From Anaerolineae bacterium (GTDB taxonomy: Bacteria > Chloroflexota > Anaerolineae > B4-G1 > SLSP01): a stretch of 15,822 nt of DNA. Made by a program: the position numbers and the translations under genes. Below, one piece after another: positions 7,556 to 15,802 of this stretch. Each line of letters opens with the position of its first letter. Position 1 is the first letter of the stretch. The notes under the pieces are model-generated. The model was not told the DNA's origin and ran no database searches. It worked only from the letters and a program-made list of their open reading frames with translations. The DNA lies in contig JAFGNI010000744.1 of the NCBI GenBank assembly GCA_016927095.1, forward strand, positions 1-15,822. The letters are read 5' to 3'.

Positions 7556-8734
7556 ATGTTTCACCGAGAGAAGGTGATCGCCGCGCTGGAAGCGAAGGCC
7601 GATCATTTCACCGGCTACGATGTGCAGTTGGCCAACGCGTTGGCGATCTACGAGTCGGGTCTGGCGGAGCTCAGCACGCTCAGCTACGAGGAGATCACGG
7701 CACGCCTCGCGGGCGTGCCCTGGCCCGGCGCGCGCCCCACAGCGGAGCACGACGCCCACCGCGACCTGATCGTGCCCTTTGGCGGAGGGTGGGCCAGCCA
7801 CGAGGAGGCCCGTGCATGGGCCCGGGAGGTGCTGGAGGATGTGCCCACCATCGCCGTGGACGGCTCGCAGATCACGCCGACGACAGATCTGTCGGTGCCG
7901 GTGGGTGCGGTGCAGATCGGGTGGTTCGTCAATCCCCATCGCCCCGGCAGCCCCTATATCAAAAGCATCGACGTCGAGGTGTTGGCGCCCGACGAGTTGG
8001 GTGAGGACGACAGCGGCGGGCACGCTTTTCCTGACTGGCGCGTCAACCTGCGGCGCTTTGCCGGCGAGTGCGAGCACATGATGGGCTGGATGGCGCACTT
8101 CCGCGACGCCGCGCGCAAGCCGGTCTGTTTCTTCGACGGATCGTTGATCCTCTCCTTCGTCCAGCAGATGCGGCCCGAGCGCCAGCGCCAATACATCAAG
8201 GCCCTGAAGGCGCTGCTGGCGACCTCTGAGACGCTGCGCGTGCCGCTGGTGGGCTACATCGACAGCAGCCAGGCCAGTGACCTGCTCTCCATGCTGATCG
8301 CGCTGACGGGAAGAAGGGGCAGCCGGGACCTCAGCGACGGCGCGCTGGTGCGCCAGCGGATGGCGTGGGGGGATCGCACCACCGCCTGGATCTGCGCCCG
8401 TAACGATCAGGTCGAGCTCAGCGATGCAGAGAAATACTACGAGGACATCGTCTTCGTCTACCTCAAGACCACGGCTGAAGGGCCACCGGCCCGCCTCGAT
8501 CTGCCCCGTTGGATCCTGGAAGACGGACAACTGGACGCGGTGGTGGACATCGTGCGCGCTGAGTGCGTCGTGGGCAATGGCTATCCCTACGCCGTCGAGA
8601 CTGCCGATGCCGTTGCCGTGATTACGCAGCAGGACCGCGAGCGCTTCTACCGGGTGTTGCAGGAGTTCGCCCAGCAGCGGGCGCTGCCCCTGAGGTTCAG
8701 GACCAAGTCGATGAGCAAGCGAGGACGGCGCTAG
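7556..8734 (+). CDS. nurA: NurA-family 5'-3' nuclease
   Basis: NurA degrades the 5' strand of DNA ends while HerA drives translocation, generating 3' single strands for recombination. The 392-residue protein shows the first NurA motif IAVDGSQ with D102, a second acidic motif FFDGSLI with D194, and a C-terminal GYPYAVETAD block (342-351). In archaeal NurA this block usually reads GYPY...EAH; here the position aligned with the catalytic-site His is Asp351, from memory-based alignment only. The start at 7556 follows a GGGAGG at 7536-7541 with a long 14-nt spacing, so initiation may be weak or depend on the upstream hairpin. It follows sbcC after the repeat tract and precedes the HAS-like gene by 27 nt. 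Family assignment is firm from motifs plus context with herA. Confidence 0.9.
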   Translation: MFHREKVIAALEAKADHFTGYDVQLANALAIYESGLAELSTLSYEEITARLAGVPWPGARPTAEHDAHRDLIVPFGGGWASHEEARAWAREVLEDVPTIAVDGSQITPTTDLSVPVGAVQIGWFVNPHRPGSPYIKSIDVEVLAPDELGEDDSGGHAFPDWRVNLRRFAGECEHMMGWMAHFRDAARKPVCFFDGSLILSFVQQMRPERQRQYIKALKALLATSETLRVPLVGYIDSSQASDLLSMLIALTGRRGSRDLSDGALVRQRMAWGDRTTAWICARNDQVELSDAEKYYEDIVFVYLKTTAEGPPARLDLPRWILEDGQLDAVVDIVRAECVVGNGYPYAVETADAVAVITQQDRERFYRVLQEFAQQRALPLRFRTKSMSKRGRR

Positions 8735-8761
8735 TGTGACGGGCCAGATGGAGGGTAATCT

Positions 8762-9358
8762 ATGCCAATCGGTAAACTCATCAAGTCCAACAGTCACACC
8801 GATTACGTCTGCCAGATCTACGGGCCGGCTGAGGTCGCGACGCCACCGGCGCCCCAGGACTACGCCTTCGGCACCTTCGTCCAGGTCCCGCTGGATGGCG
8901 ACAACGGCTATATCGTAGGTGTGATCTACGATACGATCCTGGTCAACCCCGACTTCGGGAACCTGGGACCGCGGCTCTCGCCGGCGCCCGATCTGGCGGT
9001 CTTCTCGCCGGACTATCTGGCGGAGAAGGTGACGCTGGCAGGGATCACGGCACTGGGAAGCGTGGCGGCGGACGGCACCGTCCGCCAGGGTGTGCCCCGG
9101 CTGGCAGCCCAGATCGACACGCTGGTCGACCCTATGACAGAAGAGGCCATCCGGGCCTTCCATGCCACAGCGGGCGGCGTCGCCGTGACCTACGCGCCCA
9201 CGCTGTTGGCGCAGGCGCGCCCCCTGACCCACCACCTGTTGATGTCCATCCTCGGGCACTTGCACGCCCTCTTCCCGGCCTCGGCGGCACAGCTGGACGT
9301 CCTGACGCAGGAGCTGAGCTGGCGGGCCTACATCAGCCCCCTGGGAGGTGTCCGGTGA
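8762..9358 (+). CDS. Uncharacterised HAS-barrel-like protein between NurA and HerA
   Basis: A 198-residue protein I cannot assign to a named family. The first 100 residues (MPIGKLIKSNSHTDYVCQIY onward, with YAFGTFVQV at 34-42 and GYIVGVIYDT at 49-58) read as alternating beta strands, with the position effect of a HAS barrel: an early strand, a segment fixing the protein to a surface, then a VGxI turn. This is the small domain found at the N-terminus of HerA and in ATP synthase alpha/beta subunits. The rest is predicted mixed alpha/beta, with a helix-rich segment about 127-185. There is no signal peptide, membrane segment or obvious catalytic motif. GGAGGGT ends 6 nt before ATG, so the start is good. 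Its last 4 bases overlap the GTG start of herA, implying coupled production and probably a shared complex with HerA or NurA. HAS similarity is my reading of the pattern, not a search result. Confidence 0.7.
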   Translation: MPIGKLIKSNSHTDYVCQIYGPAEVATPPAPQDYAFGTFVQVPLDGDNGYIVGVIYDTILVNPDFGNLGPRLSPAPDLAVFSPDYLAEKVTLAGITALGSVAADGTVRQGVPRLAAQIDTLVDPMTEEAIRAFHATAGGVAVTYAPTLLAQARPLTHHLLMSILGHLHALFPASAAQLDVLTQELSWRAYISPLGGVR

Positions 9359-11052
9359 GCGCACCACTGCCCCTTGGCACCACCAAAGGCCCCGGTGAGA
9401 CCGCCAATGAGTACGTTTTCGTCACGCCCGACCGCGCGAAGACGGCCAAGGTCGGCGAATTCGTCTACTACGAGGCCGACGTCGATGGCGACCTGCGGCG
9501 GGTCCTCGGTCGAATCACGGGCCGCGCGCCCCTGCGATTGCTCCCCGACGGCTTCATGGCCGACCCCAACGTGCCCCCTGAGCAGGTGGCAGCGATGGTC
9601 GGCTATGCCGATGGTGATCCCGAGCTCTTCGCCGTGACCGTCACCGTCCTGGGCTACTACAACAGCACTTTGGGCGACTTCATCAATCCACGGCTGCCCC
9701 CGCGCCTGGGCACACCGATTCATATCGCCGACAGCGCGATGCTGGCAGACGTGCTAAGCAAGCGGAACCTGGGCGAGGTGGGCGCGGCGCATATCGGCTC
9801 GCTGCTCAGCCGGCCTGCGGGCGAGGTGCCCGTCGTGCTCGACCTGCGGGCCATCACCAGCACCCACCTGGCCATCATCGCCAGCACCGGCTCGGGCAAG
9901 AGCTATCTGGCCGGCGTGCTGCTGGAGGAACTGATGCGGCCCAACAACCGGGCCGCCGTGCTCATTGTCGACCCGCACGGCGAGTACGACACGTTGACAG
10001 AGATGGAAGGCGCCCGCGAGTTCCTCGATGACGGCGACGGCTACCAGCCCCGCGTCGAGGTCATCCGCCCCGAGGACGTGAAGGTGCGCATCAGCTCCCT
10101 GACGATAGGTGACCTCCGCTACCTGCTGCCGGAGCTGTCAGAACGCATGCACTACGTATTGGGCAGGGCCTACAACCTGGTGCAGCGCAAGTTCGGCGAG
10201 AAGTGGACACTGGCGCAGTTCCGCCTCGCCGTCCGTGAGGCAGAGGAACAGATGAGCGGCAAGGAGCGCAGCCCGGAGGAAGAAGCCGAGGCCATCTCCC
10301 AATCGGACGACTACGGGACGGCAGGCGCCGTCATCTGGCGGCTCAACTCCCGGTTGGAGCACTCGGCGATTTTCGATGACCTTGCCTCGATGCGTCTGGA
10401 TAAGCTCTTCAAGCCGGGGCAGTGCACCGTCCTGCAGCTCAACGAGGTCGACCAGCGGGAGCAGCAAGTCGTCGTCGCGACCATCCTCCGCCGTCTCTGG
10501 CAGGCGCGGATGAAGACCGAGAAAGGCGAGGCCACGCAGGAGGACGAAACCTATCTCCCCTATCCGGCCTTCGTGCTGATCGAGGAGGCGCACAACTTTG
10601 CCCCGGCCTCGGCTGACCTGGTGAGCTCGCAGATCCTCAAACAGGTCTTGTCCGAGGGCCGGAAATTCGGCGTCGCCGTGGGCCTGATCAGCCAGCGCCC
10701 CGGCAAGCTTGACGCTGATGTGCTCTCGCAGTGCATGACGCAGTTCATCCTCCGCATCGTGAACCCCATCGACCAGGCCCGGGTTGCCGAGAGCATAGAG
10801 AGCGTGGGGCGCGACCTGCTACGCGAGCTACCGGCCCTTTCGAAAGGCCAGACCATCGTCGCGGGGGCGGCGGTCAACACGCCGGTACTATGTCGCGTGC
10901 GCAGCCGTATCACCGAGCACGGGGCCGAGGACATTGACGCGCCGGAACGGTGGCGCGCATGGTTCCAGCGTGGGGCAGATGCCCAGGCAGCGCGCGACCA
11001 AGCGATACTCGCCGATCCGGGGCGAGGACGGGACAAGTTGTTCAAGACGTAA
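9355..11052 (+). CDS. herA: HerA-type hexameric DNA translocase (ATPase)
   Basis: HerA is a FtsK-HerA superfamily hexamer that pumps DNA through its ring and forms the motor for NurA. At 565 residues it has an N-terminal HAS-barrel region (about 10-110), then the RecA-like core with Walker A ASTGSGKSY (175-183), VDPHGEYD shortly after, Walker B ending in E410-E411-A-H (FVLIEEAHNF), and the C-terminal sensor and arginine region LRIVNPIDQARVAES...GRDLLRELPALSKGQTIV typical of HerA. Start is GTG at 9355: GGGAGG sits 6 nt upstream and the codon overlaps the TGA of the preceding gene (GTGA). A four-gene resection set ends here; the MFS gene follows after 13 nt. HerA homologues also occur in anti-phage systems paired with SIR2 or DUF4297 nucleases, but here the partner is NurA with Mre11-Rad50, which argues for DNA repair. 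Confidence 0.95.
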   Translation: MSAPLPLGTTKGPGETANEYVFVTPDRAKTAKVGEFVYYEADVDGDLRRVLGRITGRAPLRLLPDGFMADPNVPPEQVAAMVGYADGDPELFAVTVTVLGYYNSTLGDFINPRLPPRLGTPIHIADSAMLADVLSKRNLGEVGAAHIGSLLSRPAGEVPVVLDLRAITSTHLAIIASTGSGKSYLAGVLLEELMRPNNRAAVLIVDPHGEYDTLTEMEGAREFLDDGDGYQPRVEVIRPEDVKVRISSLTIGDLRYLLPELSERMHYVLGRAYNLVQRKFGEKWTLAQFRLAVREAEEQMSGKERSPEEEAEAISQSDDYGTAGAVIWRLNSRLEHSAIFDDLASMRLDKLFKPGQCTVLQLNEVDQREQQVVVATILRRLWQARMKTEKGEATQEDETYLPYPAFVLIEEAHNFAPASADLVSSQILKQVLSEGRKFGVAVGLISQRPGKLDADVLSQCMTQFILRIVNPIDQARVAESIESVGRDLLRELPALSKGQTIVAGAAVNTPVLCRVRSRITEHGAEDIDAPERWRAWFQRGADAQAARDQAILADPGRGRDKLFKT

Positions 11053-11065
11053 CCTCAGGAGACAC

Positions 11066-12268
11066 ATGAAACGCTTGCGGCTAAACTTCGACGTGACCAT
11101 CTGGTCGCGCAACCTCACCTTCTTTGCGGCAGCCCTCTTCCTGTCCCGCTTCGGTCAGGGCCTGCTCGGCGGCGCGCGCATGAACTTCTTTGTCGAGACC
11201 TTTGGCTTGAGCGAGAGCCAGGTCCTCTGGTTGGAGGGCGTCCGGGAGATTCCCGGGCTGGGGTTGATCTTCGTGGCAGCGCTGACGATGCGGATGCCCC
11301 TGAAACGTCAGGCTATGCTCTCGCTCATCTTCATGGGCCTCGGCTATGCGATCTACGCGTTTGTGGGCTCCTACTCCGCGCTGCTCCTCGCGGTCGTCAT
11401 CGCCAGCTTTGGCTTCCATCTCTGGACACCGCTTCACAGCGCCATCGGCCTCTCCCTGAGCAGCAAGGAGACGGCGGGGCGCGTGCTGGGCACATTGACC
11501 GCCGTCGGCAGCCTCGCCGGCGTCGCCGGCATGGGCGCCATCGCGGGGGTCTCGTGGCTCTTTGAGTCGATGCCGCTGACGTGGTATTACCTGGTCGGCG
11601 GCGGCTTCATCATGCTGTCCTCTCTGCTGCTCCTGCGGCTGCCCAACGATGTGGGCGCCAAAGCCAGCGAGTTGCCGCGCATCCTGGTGCGCGGCAAGTA
11701 CTGGCGCTACTACGTCTTGATCTTCTTCTCAGGCGCACGAAAGCTGGCGCTAGGCAGCTTCATCACCCTGATGCTCGTCCAGAACTTCGGCCTCAAGGTC
11801 TGGCACATCAGCACCCTCACCCTTGTCAGCAGCGTCATCAGCCTGTTGCTGACCCCCTACTTGGGTGCCTTGATCGACCGTTTCGGCGAGCAAGTCACAA
11901 CACCCATATCGTACGCGCTGCTCGCGCTCTGCTGTCTGGGCTTCGCCATGCTCGATAGCCTGACGGTACTGCTCGTGCTGTGGATCCTGATCAAGCTGGT
12001 AGTGCTGCTGGGCATGGGGCTCTCCACCTACGTCTACCGGACCGCCCCTGCTGAGGAGCTGACCCCGACACTCACCGCCGGCGTCACCTTCGATCACATC
12101 AGCTCCGTGAGTATGCCCCTGATCGCCGGTGCGGTGCTGCCGATCATCGACTACCAGGGCGTCTTCCTTGCCACAGCGGGTCTGATCCTGCTCTCCATCC
12201 CCTTTGCACGCTCGCTGCAGGTCGAGATGCAGCACGTGCCGCAGCCGGTACCGGCGACGGCAGACTAA
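11066..12268 (+). CDS. Major facilitator superfamily transporter
   Basis: A 400-residue, strongly hydrophobic protein with about 12 membrane segments in two halves and a short polar central loop (about 195-212). GALIDRFGEQ at 267-276 matches the MFS motif A (GxLaDRxGr) in its second-half position. It is a secondary transporter of the inner membrane; the substrate cannot be read from the sequence. ATG at 11066 is chosen: it follows AGGAGACAC, lies just after the herA stop, and gives a normal length, whereas the open frame extending back to 10934 would overlap herA by over 100 bases. The 13-nt gap from herA and 1-nt gap to the next gene place it in the DNA-repair operon, though no functional link to end resection is evident. 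Confidence 0.88.
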   Translation: MKRLRLNFDVTIWSRNLTFFAAALFLSRFGQGLLGGARMNFFVETFGLSESQVLWLEGVREIPGLGLIFVAALTMRMPLKRQAMLSLIFMGLGYAIYAFVGSYSALLLAVVIASFGFHLWTPLHSAIGLSLSSKETAGRVLGTLTAVGSLAGVAGMGAIAGVSWLFESMPLTWYYLVGGGFIMLSSLLLLRLPNDVGAKASELPRILVRGKYWRYYVLIFFSGARKLALGSFITLMLVQNFGLKVWHISTLTLVSSVISLLLTPYLGALIDRFGEQVTTPISYALLALCCLGFAMLDSLTVLLVLWILIKLVVLLGMGLSTYVYRTAPAEELTPTLTAGVTFDHISSVSMPLIAGAVLPIIDYQGVFLATAGLILLSIPFARSLQVEMQHVPQPVPATAD

Positions 12269-12269
12269 T

Positions 12270-12644
12270 ATGGTGATCGACCGGGCAACCTTCGAACGCT
12301 TAGTCGCCGAGGCAGTTGAGACGCTGCCGGCTGCCTTTCGCGATAGCCTGGAGAACGTGGACATCGTGACCGAGGCGTGGCCTTCGCCTGCGGTATTGGC
12401 TAAGGCCGGACACCGCCACCCGGCAGAACTCCTCGGCTTCTACGAGGGGGTGCCGCAGACGCGGCGTACGCGCCACTACGGGCTGGTGTTGCCAGACAAG
12501 ATCAGCCTCTTTCGCGGTCCCATCGCCATGCGGTGTCACTCCCTGGCGGAGGTCCAGGCGCTGGTAGAGCGCGTGCTGCGCCACGAGATCGCCCACCACT
12601 TCGGCATCGACGATGACCGCCTCCGGGAGCTTGACGCTTACTAA
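12270..12644 (+). CDS. Minimal zincin-type metallopeptidase (PF06262-like)
   Basis: A 124-residue protein with the zinc-protease motif H105-E-I-A-H109 followed by HFGIDDDRL near its C-terminus, the arrangement of the short Zincin_1 (formerly DUF1025) family; the segment PDKISLFRGPI (75-85) is also family-like. Members are cytoplasmic, have no signal peptide and are of unknown substrate. I chose ATG at 12270, one base after the MFS stop; the open frame reaches back to 12204 but the added residues are Arg/Cys-rich and overlap the transporter. No Shine-Dalgarno is seen, so translation is probably coupled to the transporter. A GTG at 12273 is an alternative start. Last gene of the operon. Confidence 0.83.
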   Translation: MVIDRATFERLVAEAVETLPAAFRDSLENVDIVTEAWPSPAVLAKAGHRHPAELLGFYEGVPQTRRTRHYGLVLPDKISLFRGPIAMRCHSLAEVQALVERVLRHEIAHHFGIDDDRLRELDAY

Positions 12645-12682
12645 GGCGTCGGGCTGACGCCGCGGCCCGACCGCTACGAAAA

Positions 12683-12706
12683 ACGCCGCCCCGATCGGGG
12701 CGGCGT
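12683..12706 (-). terminator. Rho-independent terminator between convergent operons
   Basis: Perfect 10-bp stem (12683-12692 with 12697-12706), GC-rich, closed by a GATC loop. Read on the minus strand the stem is followed by a T run (GTTTTTCG), so it ends the glgP unit 31 nt after its stop. On the plus strand it is followed by CGTTCTT, weaker, but it probably also ends the sbcD-to-zincin operon. A second, T-less hairpin GGCGTC/GACGCC lies at 12645-12661 directly after the metallopeptidase stop. Confidence 0.8.
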
Positions 12707-12736
12707 CGTTCTTCCGGTAGATCGCGATGGACCGGC

Positions 12737-14923
12737 TCAATCGTCAGCCGGCACCGCTTCCTCTACAGGCTCGAAGGCCAGGGCTTCCCGCAGCGCGGGC
12801 ACGTAGTAGCGCTCTGTATATTCCTTGACCATGCGGCGCGTTGAGAACGCCGGCCCCACCGTGCGGATGGCCTCCCGCATCATGGCCACCCAACCACGCG
12901 GCACGTAGTCGCGATCGCGCTGGTAGTACATCGGGATCACCTGTTCCTCCAGCAGGCCATAGAGGGCTGAGGCATCCGCCCAGTCCTGCGCAGCGATGTC
13001 GTCCGTCTCGATGCCGGATTCGATAGCCCAGCCATTGCGCCCGGTATAGGCCTCCGCCCACCAGCCGTCGAGAATGCTCAGGTTGAGCACGCCGTTGAAG
13101 GCCGCCTTCATACCGCTGGTGCCGCTGGCCTCATTGGGCTTGCGGGGCGTGTTCATCCACACATCCACGCCCTGCACGAGATAGCGCGCGACGTGCATGT
13201 CGTAGTCCTCGACAAAGGCGATGCGCCCGCCGAACTTCGGATCACAAGCGTAGTTGTAGATCTGCTGTAGCAGAAGCTTGCCGGGATCGTCCGCAGGGTG
13301 TGCCTTGCCGGCGAAGATAAACTGCACGGGCCGGTAGGGATCGTGGACCAAATCCATCAGCCGGTCGATATCCTGGAAGATCAGGTTGGCGCGCTTGTAG
13401 GTGGCAAAGCGCCGGGCAAAACCAACCACCAGGGCATCCGGATCCAGGAAAATGCCCGAGGCCAGCAGTTGGCTGGCAGGCGTCGCGCGTGTGATCCAGT
13501 CCTGGCGCGCCCGTTCCCTGATCGTGGAGAACATCTTGCGCTTGAGATAGGTGTGCGCCTCCCAGAGCTCTGCGTCGGGGATCTCCTCGACACGGGCCCA
13601 CAGCAGCGGGTCATCCTGACGGCGCACCCAGTCGGGGCTGATGTACTTGCGATAGAGGCGGTGCATCGCCTCACCGGTCCACGAGGGCAGATGCACGCCA
13701 TTGGTGACATAGCCAATCGGAACGTCCTCAACCTTGCGATCGGGCCAGAGGTTCCGCCACATCCGCCGGCTGACCTCGCCGTGGAGTTCGCTGACACCGT
13801 TGGCACGGTCGGAGAGCGACAGCGCCAGCTTCGTCATATTGAAGCCCGTCCCATAGCCGGTATCGTGGCTGCCAAGGGCCAGGAAATCGTCACGGGTCAG
13901 GCCGAGCTGCGGCCAAAAGTCGTGGAAGTATTTGTCGATCAGGCCAAAGTCGAAGACATCGTGGCCTGCCGGCACAGGGGTATGCGTGGTGAAGACCGTG
14001 CTGGCGCGGACTCTCGCGCTGGCCTCCTCGAAACTCAAGCCCTGCTGGACATACTCGCGCACCCGCTCCAGCACCATGAAGGCCGAGTGGCCCTCATTGA
14101 TGTGCCAGACGCGCGGCTCAATGCCCAGCGCGCGGAGCACCCGCACGCCGCCGATTCCCAGCAGGATCTCCTGTTGGATGCGCATCTCACGGTCACCGCC
14201 GTAGAGGCGCGCCGTCAACTGGCGATCCCACGGCGCGTTGGCGTCGACACCCGCATCGATCAGATAGAGCCGGGCACGCCCAGCCAGGACCTCCCAGAGC
14301 TGGAGGCAGATCTCCCGGTCGCCGACCTCCACCAGTATCGCTCCGCAGGCGTCCTCTTCCTGCGTCACCTGACGAAGCGCCACCTCATCCGGGTCAAGCG
14401 GTGGGTAGATAGCCTCTTGCCAGCCACTGTGGTCCAGCCGCTGGCGGAAGTACCCTTGCTCGTAGAGGAAACCGACGGCCACAAAGGGCAACCCGAGATC
14501 GCTCGCCTCCTTGGTGTGATCGCCAGAGAGGACACCCAGCCCGCCCGAGTAGATAGGCAGCGAGCTATGCAGGCCAAACTCAGCAGAGAAATAGGCAATG
14601 GGGCACATGCAGATGTCGGGATACATCTGCTTGTACCAGAGCCCTCCGTCTTTGGTGTCGCGGTCCATCTCCATCATCACGGCATCGAAGTCTCGCAGGA
14701 ACGCCGGGTCGCGCGTGAGCCTCCGGATGCGCTCCTCGGGCGTGTCCCTCAAAATCCGCACCGGATTGTGGCGCGTCGTCGTCCACAACGTGCGATCGAC
14801 CTGCTTGAAGAGATCGCGAGATGGACGGTGCCAAGACCACCAGAAGTTGTAAGCCAACTCAGTGAGACGGGCCAAGCGAGGGGTTAGTTTCTCGCGTATG
14901 ACGTCGTTTTCTTTTCTTTCCAC
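12737..14923 (-). CDS. glgP: Alpha-glucan (glycogen/maltodextrin) phosphorylase, GT35
   Basis: Releases glucose 1-phosphate from glycogen or maltodextrins using phosphate and pyridoxal phosphate. At 728 residues it belongs to the shorter bacterial/archaeal phosphorylase type with an N-terminal DUF3417-like segment (about 10-120, containing AYNFWWSWHRPSRDLF). Seen in order: AYFSAEFGLHSSLPIYSGGLG (110-130) with the glycine-rich phosphate loop, HINEGHSAF, VTNGVHLPSW, GFARRFATYKRANL, and the PLP site EASGTSGMK with the Schiff-base lysine at 606. Start is GTG at 14923 with GGGAG 6 nt upstream; no better ATG is near. It lies 42 nt after the upstream membrane-protein gene and is probably cotranscribed with it. 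A terminator follows. Confidence 0.94.
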   Translation of the reverse strand: MERKENDVIREKLTPRLARLTELAYNFWWSWHRPSRDLFKQVDRTLWTTTRHNPVRILRDTPEERIRRLTRDPAFLRDFDAVMMEMDRDTKDGGLWYKQMYPDICMCPIAYFSAEFGLHSSLPIYSGGLGVLSGDHTKEASDLGLPFVAVGFLYEQGYFRQRLDHSGWQEAIYPPLDPDEVALRQVTQEEDACGAILVEVGDREICLQLWEVLAGRARLYLIDAGVDANAPWDRQLTARLYGGDREMRIQQEILLGIGGVRVLRALGIEPRVWHINEGHSAFMVLERVREYVQQGLSFEEASARVRASTVFTTHTPVPAGHDVFDFGLIDKYFHDFWPQLGLTRDDFLALGSHDTGYGTGFNMTKLALSLSDRANGVSELHGEVSRRMWRNLWPDRKVEDVPIGYVTNGVHLPSWTGEAMHRLYRKYISPDWVRRQDDPLLWARVEEIPDAELWEAHTYLKRKMFSTIRERARQDWITRATPASQLLASGIFLDPDALVVGFARRFATYKRANLIFQDIDRLMDLVHDPYRPVQFIFAGKAHPADDPGKLLLQQIYNYACDPKFGGRIAFVEDYDMHVARYLVQGVDVWMNTPRKPNEASGTSGMKAAFNGVLNLSILDGWWAEAYTGRNGWAIESGIETDDIAAQDWADASALYGLLEEQVIPMYYQRDRDYVPRGWVAMMREAIRTVGPAFSTRRMVKEYTERYYVPALREALAFEPVEEAVPADD

Positions 14924-14965
14924 GGTCTGCTCCCAGATAAGTGCACAGGATAACTGCCGGCCTGG

Positions 14966-15802
14966 TTACGGACGTATCCAGAGAACCAGGATGAACATCA
15001 ACAACCCGATCACCGCAAACTCGATGACGATGCGTCGGGTGAGCTGCTCCAGAAGGTATTGGTAGCCGATGCCACTCCAGATGTAGAGACCCAGCGTCAG
15101 CATGGTGGCTGCCGTCCAGGTCGAGATCGGCCAATAGCCCAAGATCCAGGCGAGCTCGCTCTCGAGCAGCGCGATGGTGGCGCTGTAGAGCAGGATCTGC
15201 CCGGTAGGCGCACCGGTGGCGCTCAGAAGCTCTGCAGCCAGAAGCCCAGCCAGCAGGAAAACGCCAGGCCCAGTGACCAAGGCGCGCCCGCGAAGCCCCA
15301 GAATAAGGCTGAAGAGGACAAAGCCTATCAGATAATCGACAACATTGAGCAGCGTCCGGGCACCGGGATATCCGGGACTGGTCGGTGAGAGCGCGCGATA
15401 GCTGAGGTGAACGAGGATCCCAATGGCAGCGCCACCGGTCACCAGGGCCGCCATCCAGAGAGGCCACGTCGACGCCTGAATCAAGAAGATAGAAACTAAC
15501 AACGCGCCGACCGAAGGTGTGATCAGCGCGAAGGCTTGTGGACGGTCCCGGCTTTCTCGAAGGGGATGGTCCCGCAGAATCGAGAGCGTCCCCGTTGCCA
15601 CCAGGCCCACCACAAGCAGGCTGAGCAGGACCCCACCACCAAAGGTGAAGCCCAGGGGAGAGCCCAGGATCTGCAGGGCTCCCCAGTTTAGCGTGGGAAG
15701 CTCCACAAAACGGAAGAGCGTCAGACTCAACATGATCACGGCGAGCAGAATGCTGAGCTTGCCCTGTTCAGGTTGGCGACGCTCCACCATGCGGCTAGAC
15801 AT
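14966..15802 (-). CDS. Multi-pass membrane protein of unknown function
   Basis: A 278-residue protein with about eight or nine hydrophobic segments (roughly 16-36, 50-72, 92-112, 113-133, 152-170, 173-193, 203-221, 228-248, 258-276) and a short basic N-terminus (MVERRQ) likely to be cytoplasmic. I recognise no catalytic or transport motif and no named family. The start ATG at 15802 lacks a visible Shine-Dalgarno in the 20 bases available; the Met four codons later is an alternative. It precedes glgP by 42 nt on the same strand and its promoter is outside the window. Confidence 0.75.
   Translation of the reverse strand: MSSRMVERRQPEQGKLSILLAVIMLSLTLFRFVELPTLNWGALQILGSPLGFTFGGGVLLSLLVVGLVATGTLSILRDHPLRESRDRPQAFALITPSVGALLVSIFLIQASTWPLWMAALVTGGAAIGILVHLSYRALSPTSPGYPGARTLLNVVDYLIGFVLFSLILGLRGRALVTGPGVFLLAGLLAAELLSATGAPTGQILLYSATIALLESELAWILGYWPISTWTAATMLTLGLYIWSGIGYQYLLEQLTRRIVIEFAVIGLLMFILVLWIRP

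Noticed and set aside
7415..9367. Very long (650-codon) minus-strand reading frame opposite nurA and the HAS-like gene
   Set aside because: It is antisense to two well-supported genes, its translation is rich in Arg, Gln, His and Gly typical of the shadow of GC-rich coding DNA, it has no recognisable motifs, and its start runs into the herA overlap.
9355..11052. HerA as part of an anti-phage system
   Set aside because: Defence HerA proteins are paired with SIR2, DUF4297 or similar effectors. None is present here, and the Mre11-Rad50-NurA neighbours point to repair.
13298..14887. 529-codon plus-strand frame opposite glgP
   Set aside because: Fully antisense to glgP, which has all phosphorylase motifs; the translation is low-complexity shadow sequence.
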